Made by a program: the position numbers and the translations under genes
In this document: positions 45,401-58,600 of the stretch, piece by piece
Numbering within the stretch: the first letter of the stretch is position 1
How the letters are laid out: every line of letters begins with the position of its first letter
From: Stercorarius parasiticus
Lineage: Eukaryota; Chordata; Aves; Charadriiformes; Stercorariidae
Reading direction: 5' to 3'
Assembly: GCA_013396915.1 (NCBI GenBank)
Contig: VWZL01000720.1
Location: 1-64,000, forward strand
DNA length: 64,000 nucleotides
The notes under the pieces: generated by a model
Databases searched by the model: none
What the model was told of the DNA's origin: nothing
The model's input: only the letters and a program-made list of their open reading frames with translations

Positions 45401-46940
45401 CCATGCAGCTCCACAGAGGGACAGGGAAGGCTCTGTTCAAGAAAAGCCAGTGTATTTGGGGCAGGTCTCAGCAAATTAACTGGGAGCCTCTTTTTCCAAA
45501 GGCTGATTTGTGCCAACAGGGAGATCCTCATGCAGTGTGAAGCAGCACTGCGTTGATCTCAACAGAGCAACTTTCTTTGGTGGGGGTTAAAAATCTGATC
45601 CCAAGTGCGTGTCATTCTCTCCTTAGGCCAATGCAATTATCACTGCTCTGCCTGAGGAAGGTTCTGCGTCTGTCTCCTCCTCTCCTCTCTTTATGGCCTA
45701 GCAACCCTACAATGCACTCTTGATCCTCATGTTTTTTTGAAGATTATCCACTCTCACGTGGTGCACTGTGTTTGCTGAATGTTGCTACTTGTGTGAGCTT
45801 CAATGCCGCAGGCTTGGTGGCAGTGAAAGCACAGCAGCCCTGGTTTTGGCACAGCCTTACTGCCTGCAATGGGGCCCCAGGACCTGGTTTGTCCAGCTAA
45901 GCCCATGCTGCCATCTCACTTACTGCTCACTTGGTTTGCCTCCACATACCAAGAGCGTGCTTTCCTCCCTGCAGGATGGCATATTGAGGAGGCAGGAGTT
46001 ACTCTGAGATGTATTTCCCTGCCAGCAGTAGCTCATCATGCTATATTGAACTGGTTTGCTTCTTATGTATGGCAGCAGGAAAAGCCTGTCCCCATGCTGC
46101 TGCTCCTGCTCGTTTTATCTTTTTAAAAGACATGGTCCATTTGACTAGCACTCCTTCTGTGTTTGTAGGTTAGACACAACTCCCTGTGGGCCAGCTTTAC
46201 ATCTTCAGCTGTAAATGTAGGTCAGCTGGCTGCCATGTAATATGTTCCTTATCCTTAAAAGCACAGGCCCTCACACGCAACTTCACAGTACATTGCATTT
46301 GCTTGTCTTCTAAGAAAACTCATTTTGCTGGTGCAACAAGTGGTTCAGGTGTTCTTGTGACATGAGGAGTCCTGCCAGCATAGTAGCAAAATATTTTTCA
46401 GTCTAGGTGTTGCAGATAAGTAATGAGCGCATTTTCTGCTGTTTCGCTTGAGGGTTTTCCTGCCACTTTTTTGGTAAGGAGAGACTGATCTCAGCCCTGT
46501 TAAAGAAATTAATTATTATAGGGTGTGACAGTTAGTGCCTATAAATCAAAGCAAGTCCTTCAGCTTTTCTGCTGTGCTCAGGGTCTGTCTCTCCTGGTAC
46601 TAAACCTAAAATTTGTTCATTCCTGCATCCTAGAGAGCCTATCAGAGATTTGAAGTCTAGATGTGAAAGAGATTCTCACGAGCTCGCAAGGAGCCAGTTG
46701 GGTTCACTTACACTGATGAAGGACCTGCTGTTTCCTTTATAGCACACGTTTGGTTTACATATCACTGCCTGCAGACTCTAATCTTAGATATGACACTTAA
46801 TATGTTATGAATTTATTTTAGCCCAGCTTCCTAAGAAATTGAGGCTTATGCAATCCTTATGAGAAAGGAAAAGCCCCAAAAGGTTTCCCAAAAAATACAG
46901 CACAAACCAGCCAATGGGTTCATGAATTGGAAAATTTATT
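33491..46940. other. Intergenic, no gene recognised
   Basis: 13 kb without convincing exons. AT-rich runs are at 35,108-35,156. A short GCAAA repeat is at about 42,364-42,381. A possible worn CR1 is at about 43,880-44,095. Blocks at 33,491-33,560, 38,490-38,665 and 41,895-42,010 look like conserved non-coding DNA by composition (TAATTA, TTAATCA and CATTCATTTTTC-type motifs). Open frames such as 36,197-36,604 and 40,858-41,244 show no domain and no splice-supported structure. Confidence 0.65.
43880..44095 (+). mobile_element. Possible ancient CR1 fragment
   Basis: 'ggaacaatctgtcatctcct' and 'ttttaaaagtggtttagata' recall the 3' part of very old CR1 copies. Weak. Confidence 0.3.
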
Positions 46941-47105
46941 TTGACTTAAGCTTCACACAGAAAGTGGTGAGTGGTGTGGAGCTCCCTTTGTCCATGGCTG
47001 AAGGGACCCTGCAGCTGCTTGTAGGACCATGGCAAGGTAGGGACTGGGTGTATGGGTGACCTACAGAGGTTTCTTCCAAGCTCAACCATTCCGTGATTCT
47101 GTCAT
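46941..47105 (+). mobile_element. CR1 3'-end fragment
   Basis: 'cacagaaagtggtgagtggt' followed, after a variable part, by 'gaggtttcttccaagctcaa' and the terminal 'ccattccgtgattctgt'. The last is the typical CR1 tail. 5'-truncated, as most CR1 copies are. Confidence 0.65.
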
Positions 47106-50100
47106 CTGTGTAGTAGTAACTTTTCAGCAAAATTCATCTGATGTACAGCTCTAAAAGGCAAACAAGTTATGACAAGTGTCTGCTCCGAGGGGAAGACTTT
47201 AGCATGGAGGGTGCAGTTGTATGTCTTGATTGGCATGAGTACGCTTGGACTCACCAAGTGGATGGTGGATGTAGAAAGGAGTAAGGGGATACACTGCAGG
47301 AGAGACAGATGCAAATATAGGACCTATTAGGGGTCTGTGGGGAGGTAAGGAGGTGGTACATCAATGCACAGGATGTTTCGAGACTTCATTACTTTTGCTG
47401 GCAGAACAACTTGTATTTAGAGAGAAGGAGATGCAGATGTGGCTATGGTAGCTAACCAGGAAAGGAGTGCGGTCCCTTTTGTGTATCTTAACATTCGTCT
47501 TCAACAAAGCAAATTTGTAGAGACATCATCAGTGTGCCCAGCAAAACAAACACAGTCTGTTTGTAATATAATAATCCCTCTATTCAAATGTAAGATAGAT
47601 TGGCAACTTTCTTAGGGCAGAATTGTCTTTTTAACAAGTGGAAACTTTTCAAAAAAATTAAAAAATTAAATTATTTTTCCCCCAAACTGGATTTTCTTAA
47701 TAACTGAGACCTGAAATATTACTGTTTTATTGAAATGAATTTATTTGGCTACCAGAAAGAGTAAAAAAAATTCAAGAAAAACTAAGGAAAGTGTTTTTTA
47801 AATGAAATGTCTTGCATTTGTTTCAGAAAATATCACTGTAGAGTAATTATTATTATTGAGATTATATGAGATTAAGTCAAATCCCAAATGCTTGGTTACA
47901 TTTCTTCAACAGTAGGATGCTACTTTATCCTCCTCATGAATCTTCAATTCACTGGGTTTTTTTTAACCTGTCTCCTCCTCCTTGAGGACAAAACAGAGGT
48001 GCAAAACCCCACATGGGAAACTGAAATGCCAAAATTCTACTGCAAAAAAAATCTGCTAAAGTGATGCCAATTTAATAAGTCATTTGCAGGGCCTCTTCCC
48101 TTAAGAGAAAATAAACTCTTAAGGGCATCCTTAAGATCAACCTGACTAGTTACCTCTGAGATACGCTGTCCTTCCAGGAAGAGACTCAAAATAAGACCAA
48201 TAGCTAAACTTTTAAAAAAAAACAGCCTCAGACTTTGGGACAGAATTTTACCTGGCATCATTCACTGGGGTGCCACCAAAGCCAGCCAAGTTCCCCACCC
48301 AGCAGGTAACCAGCCCCATGGGCAGATATCGGTGACATTCATTGATCGCTTACAGACAGACAAGTGCCATTCAAGCTTAATTCGACTGTAAGTAAATACA
48401 TGGTGCTTGCACAGAAGTTACCATTTTCCTACAGCAGAAAATCAGGCAGTTTGGAACTTTAACCAATTTTCTTGCACAAAATTACAGGAGAATAAAATAA
48501 GGCTTCATAATGGCAATGATGTGCCATTAAATATGGGTTGTCTGTTGCCTCCCTATGAGAAACAAAAGATATCTTGTATCTGACAATATCTATAAAAACC
48601 CGGTATCTTTTTCCTCATTTCCCTAACCATAAATAGCAAATCTTCAAGAGTAACTCTATATATTTTAGCAGCCATTTCCAGCTGGGAAAGGAAGCATTAC
48701 CGGTCAGATGTTAGAGCACTGCCCCAAGAAAATTAGGGGGAAAATCTGATCAAGAGCCAATTGCTGAGAATATATTACCAATCTGGAGATGTGACAGGCT
48801 GCCCAACCTGCAGTGGAAAGCAGAGGCAAACCTGTCCAACTTGTCCCTGGGTGCCCCATGAAAAAATCACTGGCAGGGTACATTGCAGCTTTCTGCTTTG
48901 ATGCTCCTTGCTCTACCAGCCAGGGGTTTGCTTTTCCCACTGCCCCTTGTAGTGCATCAGGATGCAGTTTGCCAAGTTAATCAACTTCCTCTGGAAAAGG
49001 CATTTCTGGCCTGGCCACGGCTGGGTGCAGGATAAGATTTATCTGCGCGTTGCCAGAGCTGAAATGACTGAAGACAGGTGTTTGCATCTTCAGGGAGAAT
49101 CCCATGTATTGACCTTGGCCCAGCCTGCGTCAGCTGGACCACATCCCCAAAATTTATGGAGTGGAGAGGGAAATGGCCCCCCTCTGGAGAGAGGCTGGCT
49201 GGTTTTGCATGCACAAGGATCAGCCAGGTGCAACACAGAAGAGTTGTGCAGTGGCTGTTCAGACCTTCATAAGCAATGAGGTGTCAGAGGCTTCTTCCCT
49301 TGGAAGGCTGTGCAGAGAAATATTCCTCTATAAACGCTTGGCTGGAAACACACCTGCTATTATAATCTACTAAATAGATGTGAACTAAACTTCATTAGGA
49401 GTTTTGATGGGTCTAGGCAGATTCAGGGCAGCAATCAGACTGTGACCTAACCAAATCTGTCTCTTCTTTTACTCTTCCAGTAACTAGCTGAAGTTGATTT
49501 GCTTTCATTATAGGAGTCTGTTTGGGCAGCAGGGAGGATGGGCAGGGAGTAAACTTTCAGTGGGCAGCAGAAACGGAGAGGAAAAGGTTTTTTCCAGTGG
49601 CTGCTATAATGTTCTCAAATGGTGATGGGAAAGGTATCTGAGCTTTTATTGTTACTGCAAACATGTGCATGTGGCAGGAATTGAGAGGAGGAAGGATCTG
49701 CCTGCTTTGTTGTCAGCTGAGGGTCAGGCTGCCAGCAGCGGATGCTAACAGTGGCTGTTTTAAATCAGACTGTGTCAAGGTTTTGGAGGTGGAGGGAATG
49801 TGCTTTTAGAGCCAGGGCAGTGACCTGGAAGGAAGCAGGAAAAGCGCTGACGACACTGACAGCAGATGACACATGGGTCAGAGGCAGCACAGAACAGAAG
49901 ATGGTTGCTGGGTCAGGGCTGTCTGGCTTGGTTAGAGGTGGGCACAGGAAGCAGACTCTGTGTGTTTTTATGTGGCCACATCTCTGTGATATGAATGTAA
50001 GAGGAGAGGGAGGAGGGAGTCTCCTTGGGCATTTGAACGAGGCAAGCTGAAGCACAGGGAGGGAAGTGAGGTGCAGCTGGTTTTTGGAGTCTTCTCACCA

Positions 50101-53100
50101 AAGACTGCAGTTTGGGAAGGACAGCGGTGGGTGGCTTGCAAACCGTGCATCTTGCCTCCTGCCAATGTGCCAGGAGGAGCTTCTTTCCCATGCCACCTGA
50201 CTGCAGCCTGTGGATATCAGCAGCATGAGAGGACGCGGTGTAGGGACACCTTAAATGCTTCCCCGTGTCTTTTTCTGGGTACCAGAAGCAGCATAACTGC
50301 CTTAGCTCAGCCCCAAATTTGGGCTAATTTAGCCTGCCTGGCAACAAGACTAATTCAGTTAAGTGGGGAGCAGTATCTAGAGACTGTGCTGCTCTTTGCA
50401 CTTGACTTACCCCGGCTGTCTCTGCCCAGCACTGCATCCTGCTGTGGGGACCTCTCATCAGAGATGAGAGCATGTCAGAGGCTCTGCTGTCTGGCAGTCA
50501 GCACTGGGAGTGGAGGATAAGGAGATAAACATGATTTTTACATCAAAGAGGGTAATCAATCACTGGAACAACTTGCCAGTGCTTGTTGTGGACTCCACCA
50601 CTTAAAACTGCTACATCAAGATGATGTATGTTTTTTCAAAATATAAAATACATATGTATGAATGAGTTCAGTGACATCTTCTGCCTTGTTCCAAACAAGA
50701 AGCCAGACTATGATCACAGTGATCTTTCCTGGCCTTATAAAAATGGCTCTATACATAATTTATAGAGTTATAATGAATATTAGAAGTATATTATTAGTTT
50801 TCTCTTGAAACATGTCTGCTCATGTCTGGATCCTTCTTCTGACACACAAGTACATTTAATAACATGTTAGTTCTTCATAGATAGTTAATGTGACCTTCAT
50901 TTATTGTGGCACAAAACAACTAACATTTTCCCAAGTATTTCATAATCTCCTTGTAGAATTAAATATGGAAAGCTGAAGTGAAGTCTCAGAGTCCAGAACT
51001 GCTGAAGAGCTGAGGACCCAATGTGAAAAAAATTGTCGCCTTAATATTAGCAAAATTGGGCATGACCAAGAATGAATTTTAGTAAGATCAGGATTTATGC
51101 AAATTAGGGGACTTTGAATGTGGAGTGAAAATCCACTGAACAGACTGGACGAGCTTCCCTGGAAAAGGTTTCACCATGTTTCAGGCCCATTAGGTGTCTT
51201 GCTTCTTTTCCACACACCTGCTCATCGCTCACAGCTGTGGCAATCAGGAGAAACAGTTAAAGGTGATAGGCTGTATTTCGCTAGGATATATCTATGTGTA
51301 GGTTACTAGTGATTTCAAGGATGTAGTGCTCTGGGGCCGCTCAGAGTAGAGTTGGATCTGGGGTTTCTGGCCCTCTGGTGTGCCCAGCTGCTGCTTTCCC
51401 AAATGCCTCAGCATATGTGGGATTGTGACCAAGCTCCACTTCGTGACTGACACTGGAAGTGGCGCTGCCAGCACACCCTGAAAAAGGAGCAGGAAGGCCA
51501 CGAGCATCAAACTTTGGATCTGGGCAAGGTGCCACAAGTTGGGAGCACACTTCTGCACGGCCTTGGCTCTGCTGTATTTGTAATCAAGGAAGTTTATAAA
51601 CCCATTGTTCATAGTTAAGTGTGTTGTCTTGTTAGTGGCTGCCTCATGGAAGAGGAGCCAATTGTATCCCAAAGTAAAATACCTTTATCAGGAGCTTGGC
51701 AAATTAAATTACTACTTTACTTTAGACTTTTTTCCAGTGGTTGTGAATTCCTTGGAGATGCTTTGCTTTATTAACAAGAGGAGTGTGTGCTCTGCCAGAA
51801 GCTGAGAAGAAATAGGTTACCGATTTCCGGAGGATAGGATTACAAAAGCCTTTGCAGCCACTAAGGTATAGTTGAAACCTTTTCTGCCAGAGCTTTGCAG
51901 GTGCTATGCTTACTAGGTTGGCTCCTGGCCTAAGAATGTCAAACATCAGCTCTCACACACTAATTTTTTGCCTTGTGGTTTCCTGGTGCGTCCATAGAGG
52001 GAACACACCACTCTGTTGTGCTCTGATATTGGTCCTGGTAAAGATCCAAATATGCAAATTCAAGTCTACTGTAAGCTTTTTGCAAAAACTCTTACAAACT
52101 GACTGAACTGAATTGCCAAGTGCTATAAACATGAATTATTCTACTGAAATGATTTCCAATGACTTCAGGATTTATGCCAGACATAGATAAAGCCAGCAAC
52201 TTAATGAAGTAAATTCAGAGAAATGGAGTTCAGTTGTTTTTAATTTGGGCAATAGAGGCCTTCTCTTCTGTCAAACAAAAGACAATCCACCCTTCAGTTG
52301 TTTCTGGACATGCCCAGAGGCACTAATATTTTTGCAGCTTGATTTTTAGCTTCTTTTCACCTCATATTCCCTCTGCTTTGAAGAACAAGGTACCCTTAGC
52401 CTTGTCTTTTAAACTTGCAACCCTCTTCTCTGGCCTTGCACTAGAAACATTTTTATTAGATGATATTTGGCAGTGTCATAATTTACAAACTTCATTTCTG
52501 TAGACTGCAATCTCAACCCTAGCATGACAGTATGTGCTCCATGGCCCTTTGCAGAGTCTATGGAGAGAACTCAAGGATAACTGGTCCCAATTCACAGCAG
52601 TCCTGAGACTGCAACCGAGATACCAGCTACTCACAAAAGAGAAGACCCAGCCAAGGAGGTTTTATTGGTGACTGCTCTCAGTGCCTTCCTTTGGTAAGGA
52701 TTGAAGAGCCAGCTGTGGGGGAAGGTCCTTGAGCTGGTAGGAGGAGGGAAAGGGAAAAACTCTATCACGATCCCCTTCAGGAATACCTGGGCACTCCTCA
52801 TCTCTTCTCAGATTACTGTTTTAGAGACTGAATTTTGCTGTATCTGTGGGTCAACAGTGGGGTAAGAATGAATTTCTTTATCTTTTATTCAGCGCATTAC
52901 AGGAAAAAACAGCTTTATCTCCTTTCTGTGATTGTTTTTAGGATGGTGAAGAAGCCTTTGGCATAAGGAGGATGATTTTCCAGTGAAATACAAAGTCAGG
53001 TCATACACCTGGCTCCTTCTCAGCTGGCTGTCATTCCTGTCATTCTGTGCAGCAAGGTGCCAGGCAGTGATGTCTAGTTTCTTGCTATTAAAGAAAGGCA

Positions 53101-54959
53101 ATCAAACTAGTTTCTGAGTGCTCCCCTTTGGAGGAGATGCTTTAAACCTCTTCAGTTAACCAGGGTTTTTTTGTGGAGGTGTGAAATCTGATGAACCTCT
53201 GCATAAAAACCTTAAGATCCAGGATATAACGATATATTTTAGTGTGTTTTGTTGCACAACAAATTAAATCACTGGAGAAAGCCCAATCCTTTTTCTGATA
53301 GCACTCCCTTAAAGATCATTGATTTTATATTTGAATATAATGTACATTACATTCTCAGAATTTTTGGCATTGAGGTGAATGTTCTCCCATTGGAAGCAAT
53401 CATAAAATTATCTTCCTTTCAATAAAAACAAATCTAAAATGCCATGTCAGAAAAGCCTTCCAGGTAAATTTTAACTCTACAGAAGTCATTTTACCTTGTC
53501 AGACTAGCTGAGAGACTTCTTTATCTAACTTTAGTTAGACTCCTGTTTAGTAGGAATATCCCAATAGTCAGTGGAGAGTAAGCATTTCCAGAGGGCAAAT
53601 CATTGTACCCACCAGTGATACCCTTTTTGAAATAGGATTAACTACACTGTGAAGAGCTGGGTCACTGTGCACTGACTGGGCAATAACACCAGTGACTAGA
53701 TGGCTACAGTTGCCTGTAGTTCACTCCAAATGTTTATTCTTTACCATATATGCTTAGGTGCTTATAAAAAGGGTTCAACTTAATCAGTCTTTCCCTGTCA
53801 AAATGTGCGTATATATAGTCATATTAACGGTGAATTTAATTTAAAAGAACTGAGATTATTCAATCTTTAAAAGCCTTCACCTTGATCATCTTGATTGTGA
53901 CCAATTTTCTAGGCAATGAATGCAAATAATACTGTTATGTCTGTTTACCTTTCTCTTACACATGGCCTTCGTTACTTAGATATTTTTCTCCTCGTTTTTG
54001 TTTGTTTGCTATACTCCCAGAAGGCTGTAAGCTCTTGCAAGGCAGTGCTGGTTTAAAGCGTAGTGAAATCACATCTCAGACATGTTCGTCTCAAAGACCC
54101 ATTGCGCAGTGTTGTGACTTTCCCTGGTGCTAGTGGGAGTCATGCACCTCAAGTCTTGCATGCCGTTTTGAAAATATTGGAGCAGATTTAGTCTTATAAG
54201 GCATATTGTACTTCCTTCATTTTTTGGATGAGTTCCATTTCTGAACAATGTGCTAATTTCTGTGCATTTAAACCACTTGCTGTGGAGAGCAGCAGAAAGA
54301 AGCAATTTCCTGTAGTTACTCTGTCATTTCCATTCTAGTCAGGGCTAGAAGTGGGTGAATCTTGTTCAGCAAAAAATGCAAATTGAAAATCAGCAAAACA
54401 CTTTGCAGATTTGTGTTGATTTTGCAAATAATTCAGGGAAGGAAAAAAAAAGTTTTATCTCAATATACCTTAAATCTTCTTAAACAGTATATATCTTTTC
54501 TTATCAGTCCTTATTAAGTTACCTGTGGACCTGAGTAATTTTCTCTGGTCAGGGACATGTTTTTCAGTTATTTTGCTTTTTTATTCATCTGCTCTGCATG
54601 GGAGACCCATTATGACTTTGGTGAAAGCTTAGGCTATATCTGCATGATACAGCATTGTGCTGCATAAAGATGGCAAGCCTGTTCGGCACAGGGTACCCTG
54701 AGCGCAGGAGAAGCCATATTGCCATGGTGAATGATGCCAGCGCATCCTGTTTTTCATCTAGGTTGGCAGAAAAATTGTGTTGCTGGTATATGTTCTACTG
54801 CAAGACACATTTGCCATCTTCTGGCTAAAATGCAGCTCCCTACCTCAGTACTCCTGTAGCCCTTGTGAAATGGCCAACATGACACAGAAAGGCTCAAGTT
54901 TCGTCCTGGGACAACTTCCACAAACAGGAATCAACCCATTAAGGCACACACTGATGTGC
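47106..54959. other. Intergenic, no gene recognised
   Basis: No supported coding region. A worn CR1 piece is likely at about 50,545-50,615. Open frames (for example 50,071-50,520 with 149 codons and 51,292-51,672 on the minus strand) have no recognisable domain. Confidence 0.65.
50545..50615 (+). mobile_element. Possible CR1 fragment
   Basis: 'tcactggaacaacttgccag' then 'ttgtggactccaccactt' parallels the conserved C-terminal CR1 reading frame region (WNNLP-like). Short and weak. Confidence 0.35.
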
Positions 54960-55693
54960 TGTCGTGATTTGGGCTGAGCTGGCCACGAGAACTAACAACA
55001 GATACTCTCCCCAGCCTCTCTCTTCAAGGAGAGGCGGAGAGAAAAAGAGACTTATGAGTTGAAAAGAAACTAAACTACTTTAATGAAATATTAATAATAA
55101 AATAATGAAAATATATTAATATATTCAAAAAAATATATAACCCACATCGATCTCCCAGGATGATAATTACATCACTGGCAGGCACTGGGAAAGTCCCAGA
55201 CTGGACTCAGTGACAGACGGGAGCTGAACTCAGGAACTGGACTCAGGAATGCACAGAATGGGATCAAAGGTACATGAATAGACAGAGTCCTCTTTGGATG
55301 CCAGCCATTGAAGAAAGAGGGCTGACCCTTTGATCCCTCAGCTTTTATACTGAGCATGATGCAGATGGGATTGAATAACCCATTGATCAGTTTTGGGTCA
55401 CCTGTCCTGTCTGCTCCTCCTTGCAGGTGCAACCCCTCTACACTCTTCCGCTTGCAACTCTCCAATGGGGCAAATAACAGTTACCTGACCTTGATTGTTA
55501 CAGCAATAAGTATAAGCAAGAGCCTCTCTGCATACCATTCATTGGTGTTAATTATAAACATCAGGCCTTATCTCTGTCAGAAGCAGATACTGTCTGAAAA
55601 ATATGCCATTAATTTCAAAGAGTGTAGTTAGGTAGAAGAGACTTAACTGAAAAGTAAAATTACTGAACAGAAAATTGGTTCCATTTTACCTCA
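54960..55693 (-). mobile_element. Solo LTR-like endogenous retroviral element, copy 2 (inverted)
   Basis: 734 bp. On the + strand it runs from TGTCGTGATTT to TTTTACCTCA, the reverse of copy 1 at 26,271. The TATA box lies at 55,342-55,349 on the minus strand. The central U3 block is well conserved: both copies encode the same fortuitous peptide start MMQMGLNNPLISFG. An A/T-rich stretch at 55,080-55,140 corresponds to the U5 side of copy 1. No internal genes and no clear target-site duplication seen. Confidence 0.78.
55342..55349 (-). promoter_or_regulatory. TATA box of LTR copy 2
   Basis: CTTTTATA on the + strand, TATAAAAG on the minus strand, same place as in copy 1. Confidence 0.55.
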
Positions 55694-58600
55694 AACTAGA
55701 AGATGTGCACACACCCATTGCTAATTTGGGCACAGTAAATATCGTCCTGAAATATCTATTGGCTTTCTCTCCTACTCTTTCTGAAGAACAAGAGGATTGC
55801 AGTGCAGGCTTAATGGACAGTGTTTCTGACAGGCAAATCAAAGGCTTCAAGCCTGCAGAAAAACTAATCACATCCCCTTCTCAGTACCAAAATATCTACA
55901 TAATCCCGACTGAAAAAAAAATTACATGGAAATATATCTAGAGGTAGGCTCCAAGGGGAAGATTCTTTAAGGTTATTTTTATTCTTTTAATCAGATACCT
56001 GAGGAAGGAGGAAAATCTCTCTGCGGGAGTATGAAGTGCTTAACAGTTAATGAAACGGAATCAATATCAGGAATGTTAAGTTACTACATTATGTTCTCCA
56101 TTAATTCACTTTGCACTCATTTATCTTGAAGCCTCTTAAAAGAGCTGGTGATTGAAAAGACATATCTCTTGAAAGCATAAGGATTTATTCTTGAAAAGCA
56201 TCTATTGTTAACAGTCCCATGTGACAACCATCTAATTGTATCGTTGGTAGCACTGGGGTCTCATTTTTCTTTTTTTTTAGTAATTCTGAGATTTAGTTAC
56301 ATTAGCTTCTATTTTTACTAGTCAAACTATTTGGAGCTGGAATAATGTTCCCTCTCTGAAAAGCTCTTTCAGGGAGAAAAGGGCCACAGGGAAAATGAGA
56401 GAGCTCTGTATTCTGGAGAGACATTTATCCCAGTCTTAAGGCTGGCACAAAGCTTACAAATCTCCTAAACCTTCCCTTTAAGCCTTCCCAACAGGGCCCT
56501 GACTCTGAATGCTTCCAGGTATGGGTTCCCTGGTCAGGACTCTGTTTCACTGCATAGGGCATTTCTAGGAGATGTGCCTCCAAGAAAAGTCAGAGGCATT
56601 AATGTACAAAAGCAGCACCTTCCCTGTTTGGTTGTTGTTGTTGTTTTTTAATCTCATCCCCAAAATTTTCTGGAAGTCAAGTGTGATATCTCTAAACATG
56701 AGACAGCCAAAATCACTATGAAGAAGCTGGCTAACAGCAAGCTGTGATGGTGACCATGGCAAGCCTGACACCCAAGAGAAATAGCTAATAAGGATAAGAA
56801 AGTCACACAATTTATGCGGTAGAAGGTAGCGTCTTAAACAAAAAGCGTTGTTCTCTTTTATTTCCAGCATCTGAGCAGCCCCCATGCTGACTGGTAGCCA
56901 AGGGACAGGCTTTTTCTTCCGCTTTGCTAAGTGAGCATGGAGCTCAGGGTGAGTGAGAGCCCCCAGAGTGCCTTCCCAGTAAAATGTCCTCCGGTGCATT
57001 GCAGGCTTCAGAGAGCAAAGTTTTGTCCAAACTTTGTGCTAGGCATTCCTGGAGTGTTTCTGATGGCTTGTCTCCTGTTTTTTTAATTCTGTTTCTCTAC
57101 AGAGCTTTGTACTAGACTATACAGGATCCAGAAAAGGTTAAGTACAGCATTTTTTCCCCCTTCTGGGATGGGGAAACAGGCCAGAAGCCTGCAGGCACTT
57201 TTCCTTGACATTTATTGCAACCTTTCAGCTTCCACAGCTCCACATGTGCCTGTGCTGAACCAGCAGTGCCAAACTAATTTTTTACAGGTGGATAAATGAG
57301 GTGCCTGAGTGTTTGCACATGTGCCCGATTTATTGCAAACTGCACTGTAACATATTAGCTTGAGCCATAGGCTCTTGTCCCATGCAAGAAAGTGAGGTAG
57401 AATAAATGAATGCAAAGCATTGATGCTCCTCAGATAGATTTATTCTAGCTAGCTGGAGATCAAGTAGGGCTGAAGCAGACTTTACGCTGCAGGGCAGTAC
57501 AAGCCTCTCCAAGAACCTGAATTTGTAGGTACTGAGTGATTATTTCAAAGATTTTACTAAGTGAAAGGTTACAGCTCATGGGAAGAGGTAGGCTTTTCAT
57601 CTGCACTCTGTCTCAGTGCAATGTCATACCTACTATGATTTTTCTTCCTTAAAATGAAGGGTGTGACAAAACTAAGGGATATTTTCCTATGTTAATGGTG
57701 GTTGAGTGGTTTAGTGCATAAATACGTTAGTAGTTACTCCCATTAACTAAGATAGTTACACATGCTGAGTTTCATCAAGGCTTAAAACAAATGTCATGGG
57801 CTAATCACTATCTTGTTTCTGTTAATTGTTAACAATTACATTTTCCATTATTACCCACTTGTGCACACCACCCAGATTCACTAAGGTGTGCGCACCCTCC
57901 TTGCCCACCCAAGGCTGGCTTCCCCCATCCACGTCACCCTCTCACTTCTCTTCATCTTCCACGTCTGCTTTCTTCCCACACTCCAGCTCCTGCAGTTTTT
58001 TTGGTCCTAGGTCCTCCTGTGGATGCCTGCCATGGATGTACAGTTGGGAACGGTGGCTTGCTGCTCTATAGGAAGTCTTGCCTGTGTGTTTGTGCTGGGA
58101 TAATTAACACCAAACACCTCCGTGGTGTTTAGTCTAGTGCAAACAGAGAACAAAAAGGAGGTCCCTCCCAGAGCATGGCTCTGACAAACAGGGAGATGTG
58201 GAAGTGCGTGCGAGGGGATTTGAAGAGGCTGCAGTCAATGTGGGTCTTCAGACAGTGTGATATCAGCCAGATGTGTGAAGGTGGCATCACTTTTAAAATA
58301 ATTTAAACCTGAGGTGCTTGTATTAGCCTTCCTTCCTCCCTGAATGGTGTCAAGGGAAAAGAGACATTGTTTGGCTTTTAAAAAAGGGGCAGATCCTGAA
58401 TACAGGGAGGGTTTTGGTGTAGTGGTGTGTTGTTGGGGTTTTTTTCCTGTAGAAAATTCAAAGAGAATTTTCTGTTTTGGAAAATCAGAAGTTGACTCAC
58501 TAGACTAAAGAATGACAAAGGGAAAACAAGGTGAACATACGTAACACTGGGTTGCCAAGAAACTTTCTGGCATGCTGATTCTGTAAGCATCCCATTAGAA

